A stretch of 64,000 nucleotides of DNA from Echinicola shivajiensis (GTDB lineage: Bacteria; Bacteroidota; Bacteroidia; Cytophagales; Cyclobacteriaceae). The position numbers were made by a program, and so were the translations under genes. The stretch covers positions 1 to 64,000 of the forward strand of contig NZ_JAHHZM010000021.1 of the NCBI RefSeq assembly GCF_018642165.1, in the 5' to 3' direction. Within the stretch, counting starts at the first letter, position 1. Every line of letters starts with the position of its first letter. A model generated the notes under the pieces. The model saw only the letters and a program-made list of their open reading frames with translations. It searched no databases and was not told where the DNA came from. Of the stretch, positions 17,720 through 26,965 are shown piece after piece.

Positions 17720-19246
17720 ATGACATATCAGCAATTGACAAGTAATGATTTATTGAAAATAAAAACACTGGGCGAACTAAAGGCAGCGGGCTATCAGGCC
17801 CAGTCAATAAAAGAAGAACTCCGCCAAAACCTGATCAGTAAGATTAAAGCCAGTGAGAATGTGTTTGAGGGGATTTGGGGCTATGAAGATACGGTTATCC
17901 CTGATATTGAAAGGGCAATATTGTCCAGACATAATATCAATTTTCTGGGTTTGAGAGGACAGGCAAAAACCAAGATTGCCCGCCAGATGACCCTTTTACT
18001 GGACGAATATGTGCCTGTGGTCACAGGTTCGGAACTTAATGATGACCCTTTACAGCCTTTGACAAGCTTTGCCAAAGACTTGATCAAAGAAAATGGAGAT
18101 GATACCCCCATAACTTGGTGGCATCGTGAGGAAAGGTATACAGAGAAACTGGCTACTCCTGATGTATCTGTTGCTGATTTGATAGGTGATGTAGATCCTA
18201 TTAAAGCAGCCACCATGAAACTTTCCTATAGCGACGAAAGAGTTATCCATTACGGGTTGGTTCCACGTTCCCACCGCTCAATATTTGTGATCAATGAATT
18301 ACCTGATTTGCAGGCAAGGATACAGGTGGCCCTATTTAATATTCTGCAGGAAGGGGATATACAGATCAGGGGATTTAAGCTTAGGCTTCCTTTGGATATT
18401 CAGTTTGTCTTTACCGCCAATCCGGAGGATTACACCAACAGGGGTAGTATAGTCACACCGTTAAAGGACCGTATAGAATCACAGATCATTACCCATTATC
18501 CAAAAAATATAGAGATTGGAAAGCAGATTACGAGCCAAGAGGCTAAGCTTCAAGGTAAGCCTCTTGAACATATTCATGTGCCAGAGCTAATGAGAGATCT
18601 AATAGAACAGGTAGCTGTGGAGGCCAGGCACAGTGAATATGTGGATGAAAAAAGCGGGGTTTCCGCTAGGCTGACCATTACTGCTTATGAAAACCTTATT
18701 TCCGCGGCTGAAAGAAGGTTATACCTTAATGGAGAAAGTAATACAGTAACCCGAGTGGCAGACTTGATCGGTATTATTCCTGCTATCACCGGTAAGGTAG
18801 AATTGGTATATGAAGGCGAGCAGGAAGGAGCAGGACTGGTGGCTTATAATCTCATTGGCAAAGCCATTCGGACCCTGTTTGCATCTAAATTTCCTACTCC
18901 AGAACAAAAGAAGAAAGATAAAGAAGGAAACCCTTATGTTTTGCCTTTGTCTTGGTTTGGAGAAGGAAATCATCTGGATATTTTGGCCTCTCAAAATGAT
19001 AAAGAATATAAGAAAGCTTTGCATCAAGTTCCGGGACTAGAAAAGATCACGACAGATTTTGTACAATCGCTACCAGAAAAAGAAAAGGAGTTTTATATGG
19101 AGTTTGCTCTTCATGGACTGGCAGAATATAGTCAGCTAAGTAAAAAGCTTTTGGATACTGGCATGCAATTCAAAGACTTATTTAGCAGCATGTTTGATAT
19201 GGGAGCCCCAGATGAGGATGATTTTGATGATCCTGATTTAAATTGA
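17720..19246 (+). CDS. MoxR/magnesium-chelatase-like AAA+ ATPase
   Basis: 508 aa from ATG 17720. The Walker A region is GLRGQAKTKIA and the Walker B-like segment is FVINELPDLQ, followed by LFNILQEGDIQIRG and the sensor FTANPEDYTNRG; this order is that of the MoxR/ChlI branch. About residues 60-330 form the ATPase core; the C-terminal 170 residues are helical and end in an acidic tail (DEDDFDDPDLN). The gene is coupled to the vWA gene (2 bp gap), and the two products probably work as a complex that remodels or activates a client protein. A real magnesium chelatase role is unlikely, since no chlorophyll or cobalamin genes are near. Confidence 0.9.
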   Translation: MTYQQLTSNDLLKIKTLGELKAAGYQAQSIKEELRQNLISKIKASENVFEGIWGYEDTVIPDIERAILSRHNINFLGLRGQAKTKIARQMTLLLDEYVPVVTGSELNDDPLQPLTSFAKDLIKENGDDTPITWWHREERYTEKLATPDVSVADLIGDVDPIKAATMKLSYSDERVIHYGLVPRSHRSIFVINELPDLQARIQVALFNILQEGDIQIRGFKLRLPLDIQFVFTANPEDYTNRGSIVTPLKDRIESQIITHYPKNIEIGKQITSQEAKLQGKPLEHIHVPELMRDLIEQVAVEARHSEYVDEKSGVSARLTITAYENLISAAERRLYLNGESNTVTRVADLIGIIPAITGKVELVYEGEQEGAGLVAYNLIGKAIRTLFASKFPTPEQKKKDKEGNPYVLPLSWFGEGNHLDILASQNDKEYKKALHQVPGLEKITTDFVQSLPEKEKEFYMEFALHGLAEYSQLSKKLLDTGMQFKDLFSSMFDMGAPDEDDFDDPDLN

Positions 19247-19336
19247 TGGTTTGCCCTATAACAAGTAGAAGGACATTTTGCAGATAGAGGACTTTGGGAT
19301 CTTTTACTGTTTTTAGAAAAGCTTCGCATTGATAAT

Positions 19337-19377
19337 GAAAACCATCCTCGATAAATATCCGGGGATGGTTTTCTTCT
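19337..19377 (+). terminator. Terminator after the vWA/MoxR operon
   Basis: Stem GAAAACCATCC (19337-19347) against GGATGGTTTTC (19363-19373), followed by a T-rich stretch. It lies 90 bp after the ATPase stop codon. Confidence 0.75.
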
Positions 19378-19693
19378 TACTGGCCAGATTTTTCTTTTGT
19401 TAAGATTATCCTTTCGGTTTTAGATCTATATAAGTCCATTCTTCTGTGATTTTTTTCTTATTTTAACAACTGTAATTCAGTTGGTTATATTGATTCTGTC
19501 CAGTTTTGTGTAAAGGAATCTTGCTTTATGCCACAGCAGATTTGATATTTTGCAGACATTGCAAATGCTACATATAAAGTGATTTATGCAATGACTATCT
19601 TTTGATTGGAAAGCTAAGGGTTTCTTGCCAACAATATTCTCAGGCTTGATCTTGTATGCTGCGCTTATTGATTTTCATTTCATCGCATTAACC
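19378..19693. other. Intergenic region upstream of the porin gene
   Basis: About 315 bp of AT-rich DNA that should hold the promoter of the DcaP-like gene. An in-frame extension of that gene back to 19625 exists but lacks coding character. Nothing else is seen. Confidence 0.5.
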
Positions 19694-20935
19694 ATGAAAA
19701 AAATCATTTTGGTAACTCTTTTCTTGGGGCTTTTCTATCAATATTCGCGAGCTCAAGATCGTTTTTTTGTTATACAAGCCAAAGACAGTCTACAGGGGAA
19801 ACCACGCTTCACATCCAGCTTCGGGGCTAATATCAAGCTAAACGGTTATCTCGATCTTTTTGGAGGTTTACAGGATAATGAGACTTTCAATGTGGGATTG
19901 ATCAATGTCTTTGGAACTGATGATAAGGCAAGCCTCCATATAGATATGTATCAGACACAGTTGATATTCGAAACCGATCTGATCACGTCCAATGGAAAAC
20001 AGATCAAGGCTGTAGTGGAGTCCGACTTTTGGGGTGGGAATGGAGTGATCAGGTTGAGAAAAGCCTATGTGGAAACGGATCATTGGCAAATTGGTCAGAA
20101 CTGGCACAACTTCGGCGATGAAAAGATTTGGCCCAATATTATGGAATGGGAAGGGCCTCCCTCTGGAGTTTGGCTGAGGATACCCCATATCAAATATAAA
20201 AATACCCTTAATGACAAAAGGTATATTTATGAAATCAGCTTAGAAGCCCCTCTCAATGACTACAATCCCTTTAAAGACCTTGAGCCTTTTGTGAAGGAAA
20301 CCGACCAATTTACACCTGACTTAACTGCTGCCATGCGCTATATAGAACCTTGGGGACATCTTAGGCTTTCCTCGGTTTTAAGACATATCCGCTATTCTTT
20401 ACAGGGTGAAGAGGATAGTTTTATGGGATATGGATTTAGCTTTTCTGGGCTTTATAGCCCTTTGGAATCCAGAGACAATCTGCAATTCCAGTTAGTTGCA
20501 GGTAAGGGTATTACTGCGTTTATGACCAGTATTGCCGGGCAAGGCTATGATGGCTATCCTAATATGGAAGGGGATTTCTCTGCTACTCCTGTTTTTGGTG
20601 GCTGGTCCAGTTATGAATATTTCATCACCCCTAAAGTTCATGCAAATGCTGTAATAGGCTACACCAATTTTAACATAAAAGAAGCTTCTAGGTATATCCT
20701 TCTACCTAACCTTGAAATTTCCGATGTCTATCTTAATGGCCGACTCAAGCACGAACATTACTATGGAATACTCAATATGATGTACGATCCATACGAACGC
20801 ATGACGGTAGGCATTGAACTGGACTATGGCGTCAAAATGCTGGATGGAGAAGGAACCATCAATCAACAGTTTCTAAAAAATAAAAAGTCCAGGGATGCTA
20901 TGCGCATCAGCTTTGGCTTTATTTTCTATTTATAA
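19694..20935 (+). CDS. DcaP-like outer-membrane porin
   Basis: 413 aa from ATG 19694, which begins a standard signal peptide (KKIILVTLFLGLFYQYSRAQ). The mature part shows alternating amphipathic strands (LNGYLDLFGG, RKAYVETDHWQIGQNW, GIELDYGVKMLDGEG) and ends in an aromatic/hydrophobic strand (ISFGFIFYL), as for outer-membrane barrels. The segment on WQIGQNWHNFGDEKIWPN resembles DcaP family transporters for dicarboxylates and related acids. Substrate not readable. It is a lone gene. Confidence 0.8.
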   Translation: MKKIILVTLFLGLFYQYSRAQDRFFVIQAKDSLQGKPRFTSSFGANIKLNGYLDLFGGLQDNETFNVGLINVFGTDDKASLHIDMYQTQLIFETDLITSNGKQIKAVVESDFWGGNGVIRLRKAYVETDHWQIGQNWHNFGDEKIWPNIMEWEGPPSGVWLRIPHIKYKNTLNDKRYIYEISLEAPLNDYNPFKDLEPFVKETDQFTPDLTAAMRYIEPWGHLRLSSVLRHIRYSLQGEEDSFMGYGFSFSGLYSPLESRDNLQFQLVAGKGITAFMTSIAGQGYDGYPNMEGDFSATPVFGGWSSYEYFITPKVHANAVIGYTNFNIKEASRYILLPNLEISDVYLNGRLKHEHYYGILNMMYDPYERMTVGIELDYGVKMLDGEGTINQQFLKNKKSRDAMRISFGFIFYL

Positions 20936-21178
20936 TACTTGTAATTGTATTCCTAAAGACCTTACTCCTGACTTTAAGAGGGATTGCCATTGGAAAAAAT
21001 AACACAGCGATAGTTGATGAACTACTTATATTTGTCAATGAGTGTATTTAAAAATAAAACGAAACACAAATATTGTATATTCATCATTTTTTTGCATATT
21101 AAAACCATCTTATTGTTTATAATAGCCCAAAACCCCTGAACAAGCTGTATGCTAGGTAGTAAACCACAATATCAAGAA

Positions 21179-21610
21179 ATGAAGACCTTTAAGTCAAAAT
21201 TCGGATATGAGATGATTGTTCTATTGACGCTTCCTTTTGCGTTGATAACTGGGTATTTAGTATATAAAGAAGCTCCCACTGAGGCTATCATATTATTAAG
21301 CGGAATCATTACTGTCATTTTTGTTTTTTGCATTTACCTCAATTGCTCCACTTCCTATGTCATTACGGAAAGTGGAATACTGAAGGTCAAGTGTGGGTTC
21401 ATTATTAATAAATGGTATGATATTGACAAGATCAGGTCTATTTCTAAAACGAACAATTTGATTTCTTCACCTGCACCCTCATTGGACAGGATTGAAATTG
21501 CTTATGGGAAAAATGGTTATTTAGTGATATCGCCTAAAGATAAGATGGGGTTTTCTAGAGAATTGATAAAAATCAATCCTTACATCAAAAGCAATTTGGT
21601 TAAATCTTAA
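21179..21610 (+). CDS. Small membrane protein with bacterial PH-like domain (SunI/YnzG-like)
   Basis: 143 aa from ATG 21179 (opening KTFKSKFGYE); an ATG at 21149 would add 10 residues. Two membrane segments (about 12-30 and 38-56) are followed by a PH-like domain with YVITESGILKVKCGF, DRIEIAYGKNGYLVISPKDK and a helical end. Related proteins are widespread in Bacteroidota; their function is unknown, though SunI gives immunity to a bacteriocin in Bacillus. No toxin gene is adjacent. Confidence 0.75.
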   Translation: MKTFKSKFGYEMIVLLTLPFALITGYLVYKEAPTEAIILLSGIITVIFVFCIYLNCSTSYVITESGILKVKCGFIINKWYDIDKIRSISKTNNLISSPAPSLDRIEIAYGKNGYLVISPKDKMGFSRELIKINPYIKSNLVKS

Positions 21611-21745
21611 TAGCAATAGACCGTTTTGGTTCAGAACGCTCTGATGAACTATTATGATATTTTAGCTGAAGGTCGATTAAGATTCGGATTCAAATATTGT
21701 TAAATTATAAAGTAATGGTATAACTAAACAGATTAATTCTTCTTT

Positions 21746-22915
21746 ATGGTCCGCAAAATATTATTATTCCTATTGATGGTTCTAATTTTTGCTGGAGTTG
21801 CTGTCTTATACTTTTATATACAAAATAAGGATCATCACCGATATCTGAATTCATTAAGCAAGCCGGAGCAAATAGATGAAGGGATAAATTACATCCTCAA
21901 TAGGTATAATGTAAAAGGAGCAAGTATTGCGGTAATCGATAATTATGAACTAAAATGGGCTAAGGGCTTTGGAATAACAGATGCTGAAGAACCAAGGGCA
22001 GTTACTGCAGAAACACTTTTTGATGTAGCCTCCATTAGTAAGCCTTTGACAGCATTTACTGCCTTAAAGATCCTAGACAAAAAAAACATCTCCATTGACA
22101 CGCCTGCCAATAAAGTTTTGAGAAGTTGGAAAATTCCAGATAATCAATTTACCGATTCTGCACAAGTAAGCATACGACAGCTGTTAAGTCACAGAGGTGG
22201 AATTAATCTACATGGATATATGGGGTATACAAAAGAAGATACTCTACCCACTCTAATTGAAGAACTGAATGGTATTCCACCTTCAAAAAGCGAAAAAATA
22301 AAAGTCATTCAGGTACCAGGAAAATCCTTCATTTATTCAGGGGGAGGATATTATATTATCCAACAACTACTGGAAGATATTAGTCAAGTTCCTTTTGATC
22401 AGCTAGTCAAAAACATAGTTTTTAGCCCATTAGAAATGTGCAATAGTACTTTTCAACAGGACTCTTTGGAAAGCTATTATCCATCTATTGCCAGTGCACA
22501 CTATAAAGGGAAATTAATAAAGATTAAAAGAATGCGTTTTGGAGCTGGAGCAGCAGGTGGTTTAAAGTCCACAGCAGAGGATCTTGGCAAATTTATTCTT
22601 GAAATCATGCTATCTCTTAAGAGCAGTTCCAATAAAATTTTAAACCAAGACAAGACGAAACAGCTCCTATTTCCCGAATCTCCCAACTATGGACTCGGAT
22701 TTATGTTAAATGAAGATTTTTTTGGACATGGAGGAGCAAACGTAGGCTTTATCAGTACCATTATTGCTCATAAGGAAAAAGGTTATGGTATTGTACTATT
22801 GACTAATAGTAGCCGAGATGACAATCTCCTTTGGTTGGTAAGTGATAAAAGTAGGAAGGAGATCATCGATTTGGTTGCCAGGGTATATCAGTGGGAGACA
22901 CTCCCTTATTTTTAA
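21746..22915 (+). CDS. Serine hydrolase, beta-lactamase class C / penicillin-binding-protein-like
   Basis: 389 aa. A single N-terminal hydrophobic segment (about 5-26) anchors or exports the protein. It has the SxxK motif S96-ISK, a YSGGG segment in place of the usual YxN (only the Tyr is conserved) and HGG near 332 in place of KTG. This is the layout of the beta-lactamase-related family, which includes esterases, D-amino-peptidases and peptidoglycan-trimming enzymes. No resistance function should be assumed. Confidence 0.85.
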   Translation: MVRKILLFLLMVLIFAGVAVLYFYIQNKDHHRYLNSLSKPEQIDEGINYILNRYNVKGASIAVIDNYELKWAKGFGITDAEEPRAVTAETLFDVASISKPLTAFTALKILDKKNISIDTPANKVLRSWKIPDNQFTDSAQVSIRQLLSHRGGINLHGYMGYTKEDTLPTLIEELNGIPPSKSEKIKVIQVPGKSFIYSGGGYYIIQQLLEDISQVPFDQLVKNIVFSPLEMCNSTFQQDSLESYYPSIASAHYKGKLIKIKRMRFGAGAAGGLKSTAEDLGKFILEIMLSLKSSSNKILNQDKTKQLLFPESPNYGLGFMLNEDFFGHGGANVGFISTIIAHKEKGYGIVLLTNSSRDDNLLWLVSDKSRKEIIDLVARVYQWETLPYF

Positions 22916-23061
22916 GCTATTTATCTTTGTCTTGTCTCAATTATCTGACAATCAGTGTGTAGGGGGTATGTTTCCCCGAAAAATATTAAATTAGTATTTA
23001 TAATCAACACCAAAGAAACAAACCTCCTTTAGCCATATTTTCAAACCCACACAACAAAAAA

Positions 23062-24780
23062 ATGAGAGGTATAAGAGGATTATTATTTTTAGCCTTCCTT
23101 GCTGCTGCTTGCCAAAGTAAGGAGGTTAAGCAGACTGAAGTGAGTAGCACTTCCCCGGTACTTTGTGCACCTATCACCAATGATAAAGACTGGTATAATG
23201 ATGATAATGTTGCCCCATTATTTGAAGGACTTGGTGATCTTCATTATCCTATTTCTACCGATAGCGATTTGGCACAAAAGTATTTTGATCAAGGCTTAAT
23301 ATTGTCCTACGGATTTAACCATGCAGAGGCAGCTCGTTCTTTTTACTATGCCTCCAAGCTTGATCCAAACTGTGCCATGGCACAATGGGGCTTTGCCTAT
23401 GTATTGGGGCCAAATTATAATGCAGGCATGGAAAGCGATAATTATGAAAGGGCTTATGAAGCAATTCAAAAAGCCATTTCTTTAGCTGAAAAAGGGGGGG
23501 ACCAAAAAGAAAGGGAGTTAATAGCTGCTATGGCGAAAAGGTATGTGGAGCAGCCTCCTGAGGATCGTTATCCTTTGGACGTGGCCTATTCACAAGCCAT
23601 GGAAGCATTATTCAAAAAGTACCCTCAAGATGCCAATATCGGGGCACTATATGCGGAATCTCTCATGAACCTTCATAAATGGGATTTATTTGATAAATCA
23701 GGGAATGCGAAACCCTGGACCCCTCCCATCCTGAATACTTTGGAAAAGGTAATAGAAATAGATTCGGATCATCCTGGTGCAAACCACTTTTACATCCATG
23801 TGGTGGAGTCTTCCAATAATCCTGAAAGAGGTTATAGAAGTGCTCAGTTGTTTGATGAAGGATTGGTTCCTAATGCTGGTCATTTGGTGCATATGCCTGC
23901 CCATATTTATATCCGGACAGGAGACTACCATAAGGGATCAGTGGCCAATATTAATTCCATAAGGGTGGACAGCTCCTATGTAGCTGCCTGTAATGCACAA
24001 GGAGCTTATCCATTGGCTTATTTTCCGCATAACCAACATTTTCTAGCAGGAACGGCGACCTTGGAAGGAAACAGTAAATGGGCAATTTATGCTGCTGATG
24101 AGGTAGCTAAGAATGCCAATTTGCAATTGATGAAGGAACCAGGTTGGGGCACTATTCAGCATTATTATTCTATCCCCTTTTATGTATATGTGAAGTTTGG
24201 CAAATGGGATGAAATCCTAAAAATGGAAAACAAAGTGTCTGAATTGGATTATCCTCAGGCAGTTTTACATTACGCCAGAGGAATGGCTTTTTTGAGAAAA
24301 GGAAATATTGATCAGGCCAAAAATGAATTGGATTTGCTTTCAAAAATTGCGGCTGATGAATCACTCAAAGAGATTACCATCTGGGATATCAACACTGTAC
24401 ATGAACTATTGCAAATCGCCGAAAGAGTGTTAAAAGCGGAAATTCTCGCAAGTGAAAGTAATTTTGAAGAGAGTATTGCTTTGCTGGAAGAGGCTGTAAA
24501 AATTGAGGATAGCTTAAGTTATAACGAACCACCGGATTGGTTTTTTTCCGTTAGGCACCATTTAGGCGCTGTACAGTTGGAAGCTGGGAATTACCAAGAT
24601 GCGGTCATTACCTATAATGAGGACCTCTTACTTTTTCCTAAAAATGGCTGGGCATTAAAGGGGCTTAGTATAGCTTATGCTAAGCTTGGCGATGAAAATA
24701 ACTTAGATATAAGCGAAAAGGCTTTTGAAAAGGCTTGGTCAACAGCCGATATTGAACTAAGTGCTTCAATTATCAAATAG
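23062..24780 (+). CDS. Tetratricopeptide-repeat lipoprotein
   Basis: 572 aa. The lipoprotein signal ends at Cys17 (AAAC). The mature protein is helical, with TPR-type segments such as ARSFYYASKLDPNCAMAQWGFAYVLG, NFEESIALLEEAVKIED and NYQDAVITYNEDLLLFPKNGWALKGLSIAYAKLG. A conserved central part (DSDHPGANHFYIHVVESS, AHLVHMPAHIYIRTGDY-like) contains several His residues and is typical of this Bacteroidota/planctomycete family. Function unknown; probably a periplasmic scaffold or binding protein. Confidence 0.82.
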   Translation: MRGIRGLLFLAFLAAACQSKEVKQTEVSSTSPVLCAPITNDKDWYNDDNVAPLFEGLGDLHYPISTDSDLAQKYFDQGLILSYGFNHAEAARSFYYASKLDPNCAMAQWGFAYVLGPNYNAGMESDNYERAYEAIQKAISLAEKGGDQKERELIAAMAKRYVEQPPEDRYPLDVAYSQAMEALFKKYPQDANIGALYAESLMNLHKWDLFDKSGNAKPWTPPILNTLEKVIEIDSDHPGANHFYIHVVESSNNPERGYRSAQLFDEGLVPNAGHLVHMPAHIYIRTGDYHKGSVANINSIRVDSSYVAACNAQGAYPLAYFPHNQHFLAGTATLEGNSKWAIYAADEVAKNANLQLMKEPGWGTIQHYYSIPFYVYVKFGKWDEILKMENKVSELDYPQAVLHYARGMAFLRKGNIDQAKNELDLLSKIAADESLKEITIWDINTVHELLQIAERVLKAEILASESNFEESIALLEEAVKIEDSLSYNEPPDWFFSVRHHLGAVQLEAGNYQDAVITYNEDLLLFPKNGWALKGLSIAYAKLGDENNLDISEKAFEKAWSTADIELSASIIK

Positions 24781-24999
24781 CGGGTTATCGATAAGTGACT
24801 TCTTTTGTTTTACTCGTTGATTCATTTCTATTTAGAGTAAAGTGGATCAGTCATGAAGGATATTGTCTCAGTTCTATTCCTTACACAAAAGTACATTTTG
24901 AAAAACACTTTCCTATTCTGTATATTGACAGAATTTTAATTCTTATTTTCAGAAAGATCAAGAATATTTACTGTGTAATCACTACAAAAGAAAGTTGTT

Positions 25000-26103
25000 T
25001 TGAATGGAAAGATAGAGACTTCGAATCGGATACAGTCCATTGATGCCTTAAGGGGCTTTGATATGTTGATTATTATTTTTGCGGACCGATTTTTTTATTC
25101 TCTTCACAGAGGAGTAGGCAGTCCGTTTACTGAATTCCTGGCCAGGCAATTCGAACATCCTGAATGGTTTGGGTCCACCTTTTACGATATAGTTATGCCG
25201 CTATTCCTTTTTGTGGTTGGAGCTGTTATTCCTTTTTCGCTTTCGGAGAGGTTTCAGGAAAATAACAGTAGATCCTCTATTTATAAGAAACTCATCAAAA
25301 GATTTGTGATCCTTTTTATTCTGGGTTGGATAGTTCAAGGAAATCTTTTGGAACTGGACCTGAACAGGTTCCATGTTTTCAGTAATACCTTACAGGCAAT
25401 TGCAGTTGGTTATATTTTCTCTAGTCTAGCTTATATACATCTTAAAAAGAAGGTTAGGTACTCTCTCTTCATTGGCTGTCTAGTAATCTATGCTTTGATA
25501 CTAAGCCTACCTACGGTTCCTGAAATTGGCCGAAGTTCTTTACTTCCGGATCGGAGTTATGCCCTATATTTTGATCATTTGATATTAGGAAGATTTGATG
25601 ATGGAACCCAATATACCTGGCTACTCAGTGGCTTTGGTTTTGTGGCGACCACCTTATCGGGCTTATTTGCTGGAGAATTGATAAAGTCCAATATGCCAAG
25701 AATAAAAGTTAGCCAGATATTAGCCATAGCAGGTATAGTTTTCTTGACGATAGGGCTTATATGGGGAATTTGGCATCCTATAGTAAAAAAACTTTGGACA
25801 AGCTCGTTTGTGCTGGCCTCCTCTGGAGTATGTTATCTTTTGTTGTCTTTGTTCTATTGGATCATAGATGTTAGGGGAATCAGCAAATGGGCATTTCCTT
25901 TGAAAGTAATTGGGATGAATGCCATTACGGCTTATGTCCTCTCACATATAATCAGTTTTCCTAAAATCGCTGGCTTCGTCCTATTCGGTCTGGAAAAGTT
26001 TGTAGGTGATTATTATGGAGTGCTCACATCCATTGGGGGATTTGGGATTTTGTATTGGCTTTTATGGTATATGTATAAAAACAAGACCTTTGTAAAGATA
26101 TGA
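25000..26103 (+). CDS. HGSNAT-like acyltransferase membrane protein (DUF5009/heparan-alpha-glucosaminide N-acetyltransferase family)
   Basis: 367 aa with about 10 membrane segments. The N-terminus carries the family signature RIQSIDALRGFDM. The start is a TTG codon at 25000; the next in-frame ATG lies inside the signature, so a non-ATG start is likely. Relatives transfer acetyl groups to terminal glucosamine of glycans across a membrane. The exact acceptor is unknown here. It is on the same strand as the TPR gene but about 220 bp downstream of it. Confidence 0.82.
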   Translation: MNGKIETSNRIQSIDALRGFDMLIIIFADRFFYSLHRGVGSPFTEFLARQFEHPEWFGSTFYDIVMPLFLFVVGAVIPFSLSERFQENNSRSSIYKKLIKRFVILFILGWIVQGNLLELDLNRFHVFSNTLQAIAVGYIFSSLAYIHLKKKVRYSLFIGCLVIYALILSLPTVPEIGRSSLLPDRSYALYFDHLILGRFDDGTQYTWLLSGFGFVATTLSGLFAGELIKSNMPRIKVSQILAIAGIVFLTIGLIWGIWHPIVKKLWTSSFVLASSGVCYLLLSLFYWIIDVRGISKWAFPLKVIGMNAITAYVLSHIISFPKIAGFVLFGLEKFVGDYYGVLTSIGGFGILYWLLWYMYKNKTFVKI

Positions 26104-26248
26104 TAACTGGCATTTATTCACTCCCAAAGAAAGATTTAGCCGTTCTTAAAATTGATCTAAATAAATGCACCTATAGTTTACCAATTGACTTTTCGTTTAT
26201 CTATATTTATGGGTTTATAAATCCGAGTAATCACAAATCTTTAATAAA

Positions 26249-26764
26249 ATGATCAAGAAAATTCTTTTAGGGCTTTTAGCAGGCCTCGTTATTATTCAGT
26301 TTATCAAGCCGGAAAAAAACATTTCCAATGCCCAGCCTGCACCTATGAGTGAAGATTATGCCATCCCGGAAAATGTACAAGGCATACTAAATAAGGCCTG
26401 TAATGATTGCCATTCGAATGCCACAGAATACCCTTGGTATTCAAATATCCAACCGGTAGCTTGGTGGTTGGATGGCCATATTAAAGATGGCAAAAGACAT
26501 TTGAATTTTGACGACTTTACCAACTTGCCATTGGCCAGACAAAACCACAAATTGGAAGAGGTCATTGAGGTAGTTGAAGAGGGTGAGATGCCTCTAAAAT
26601 CCTATACGGCACTTGGACTGCATAGTGAAGCTAACTTAAGTCCCGATGAAAAAAGCACTTTGATGAACTGGGCCAAATCACAAATGGCCATGCTTAAGGA
26701 TAAGTATCCTGCAGACAGCTTAGTAATGAAGAGGAGACCAAGGCCTCAAGCAGAAAATCATTGA
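26249..26764 (+). CDS. Haem-binding-domain protein with one CxxCH motif
   Basis: 171 aa. An N-terminal hydrophobic segment (2-20) exports or anchors it. Residues C51-N-D-C54-H55 form a c-type heme site, followed by YPWYSNIQPVAWWLDGHI and the MPLKSYTALG segment; this is the haem_bd domain common in Bacteroidota. It probably works as a small periplasmic cytochrome-like electron carrier. No partner enzyme is next to it. A strong terminator follows directly. Confidence 0.9.
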   Translation: MIKKILLGLLAGLVIIQFIKPEKNISNAQPAPMSEDYAIPENVQGILNKACNDCHSNATEYPWYSNIQPVAWWLDGHIKDGKRHLNFDDFTNLPLARQNHKLEEVIEVVEEGEMPLKSYTALGLHSEANLSPDEKSTLMNWAKSQMAMLKDKYPADSLVMKRRPRPQAENH

Positions 26765-26772
26765 TTTATTCT

Positions 26773-26802
26773 AAGCAGCCAAGTAATCTTGGCTGCTTTT
26801 TT
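26773..26802 (+). terminator. Strong Rho-independent terminator after the haem-binding gene
   Basis: 11-bp perfect stem AAGCAGCCAAG (26773-26783) / CTTGGCTGCTT (26788-26798) with a T run, 9 bp after the stop codon. Confidence 0.93.
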
Positions 26803-26965
26803 CGTTTTATGACATTCTATAAACTTCAGCTTTTACTAGTAAAGCCCTTCACTTTTAGCTACTTTGTAATTGAAAACTACATCTTTTTAAAAATAGATTT
26901 TTTCTATCTATCAGTTTTTACCGCATTCACCAAGTTAATTCTTTTCTCACCAAACAACCACACCT

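Noticed and set aside
17720-19246. Magnesium chelatase subunit in pigment or cobalamin synthesis
   Set aside because: The fold matches MoxR/ChlI ATPases generally, but no related pathway gene is near and the partner is a stand-alone vWA protein.
24795-25043. 82-codon plus-strand frame before the acyltransferase gene
   Set aside because: Overlaps the start of the well-supported acyltransferase gene in another frame and has no family features.
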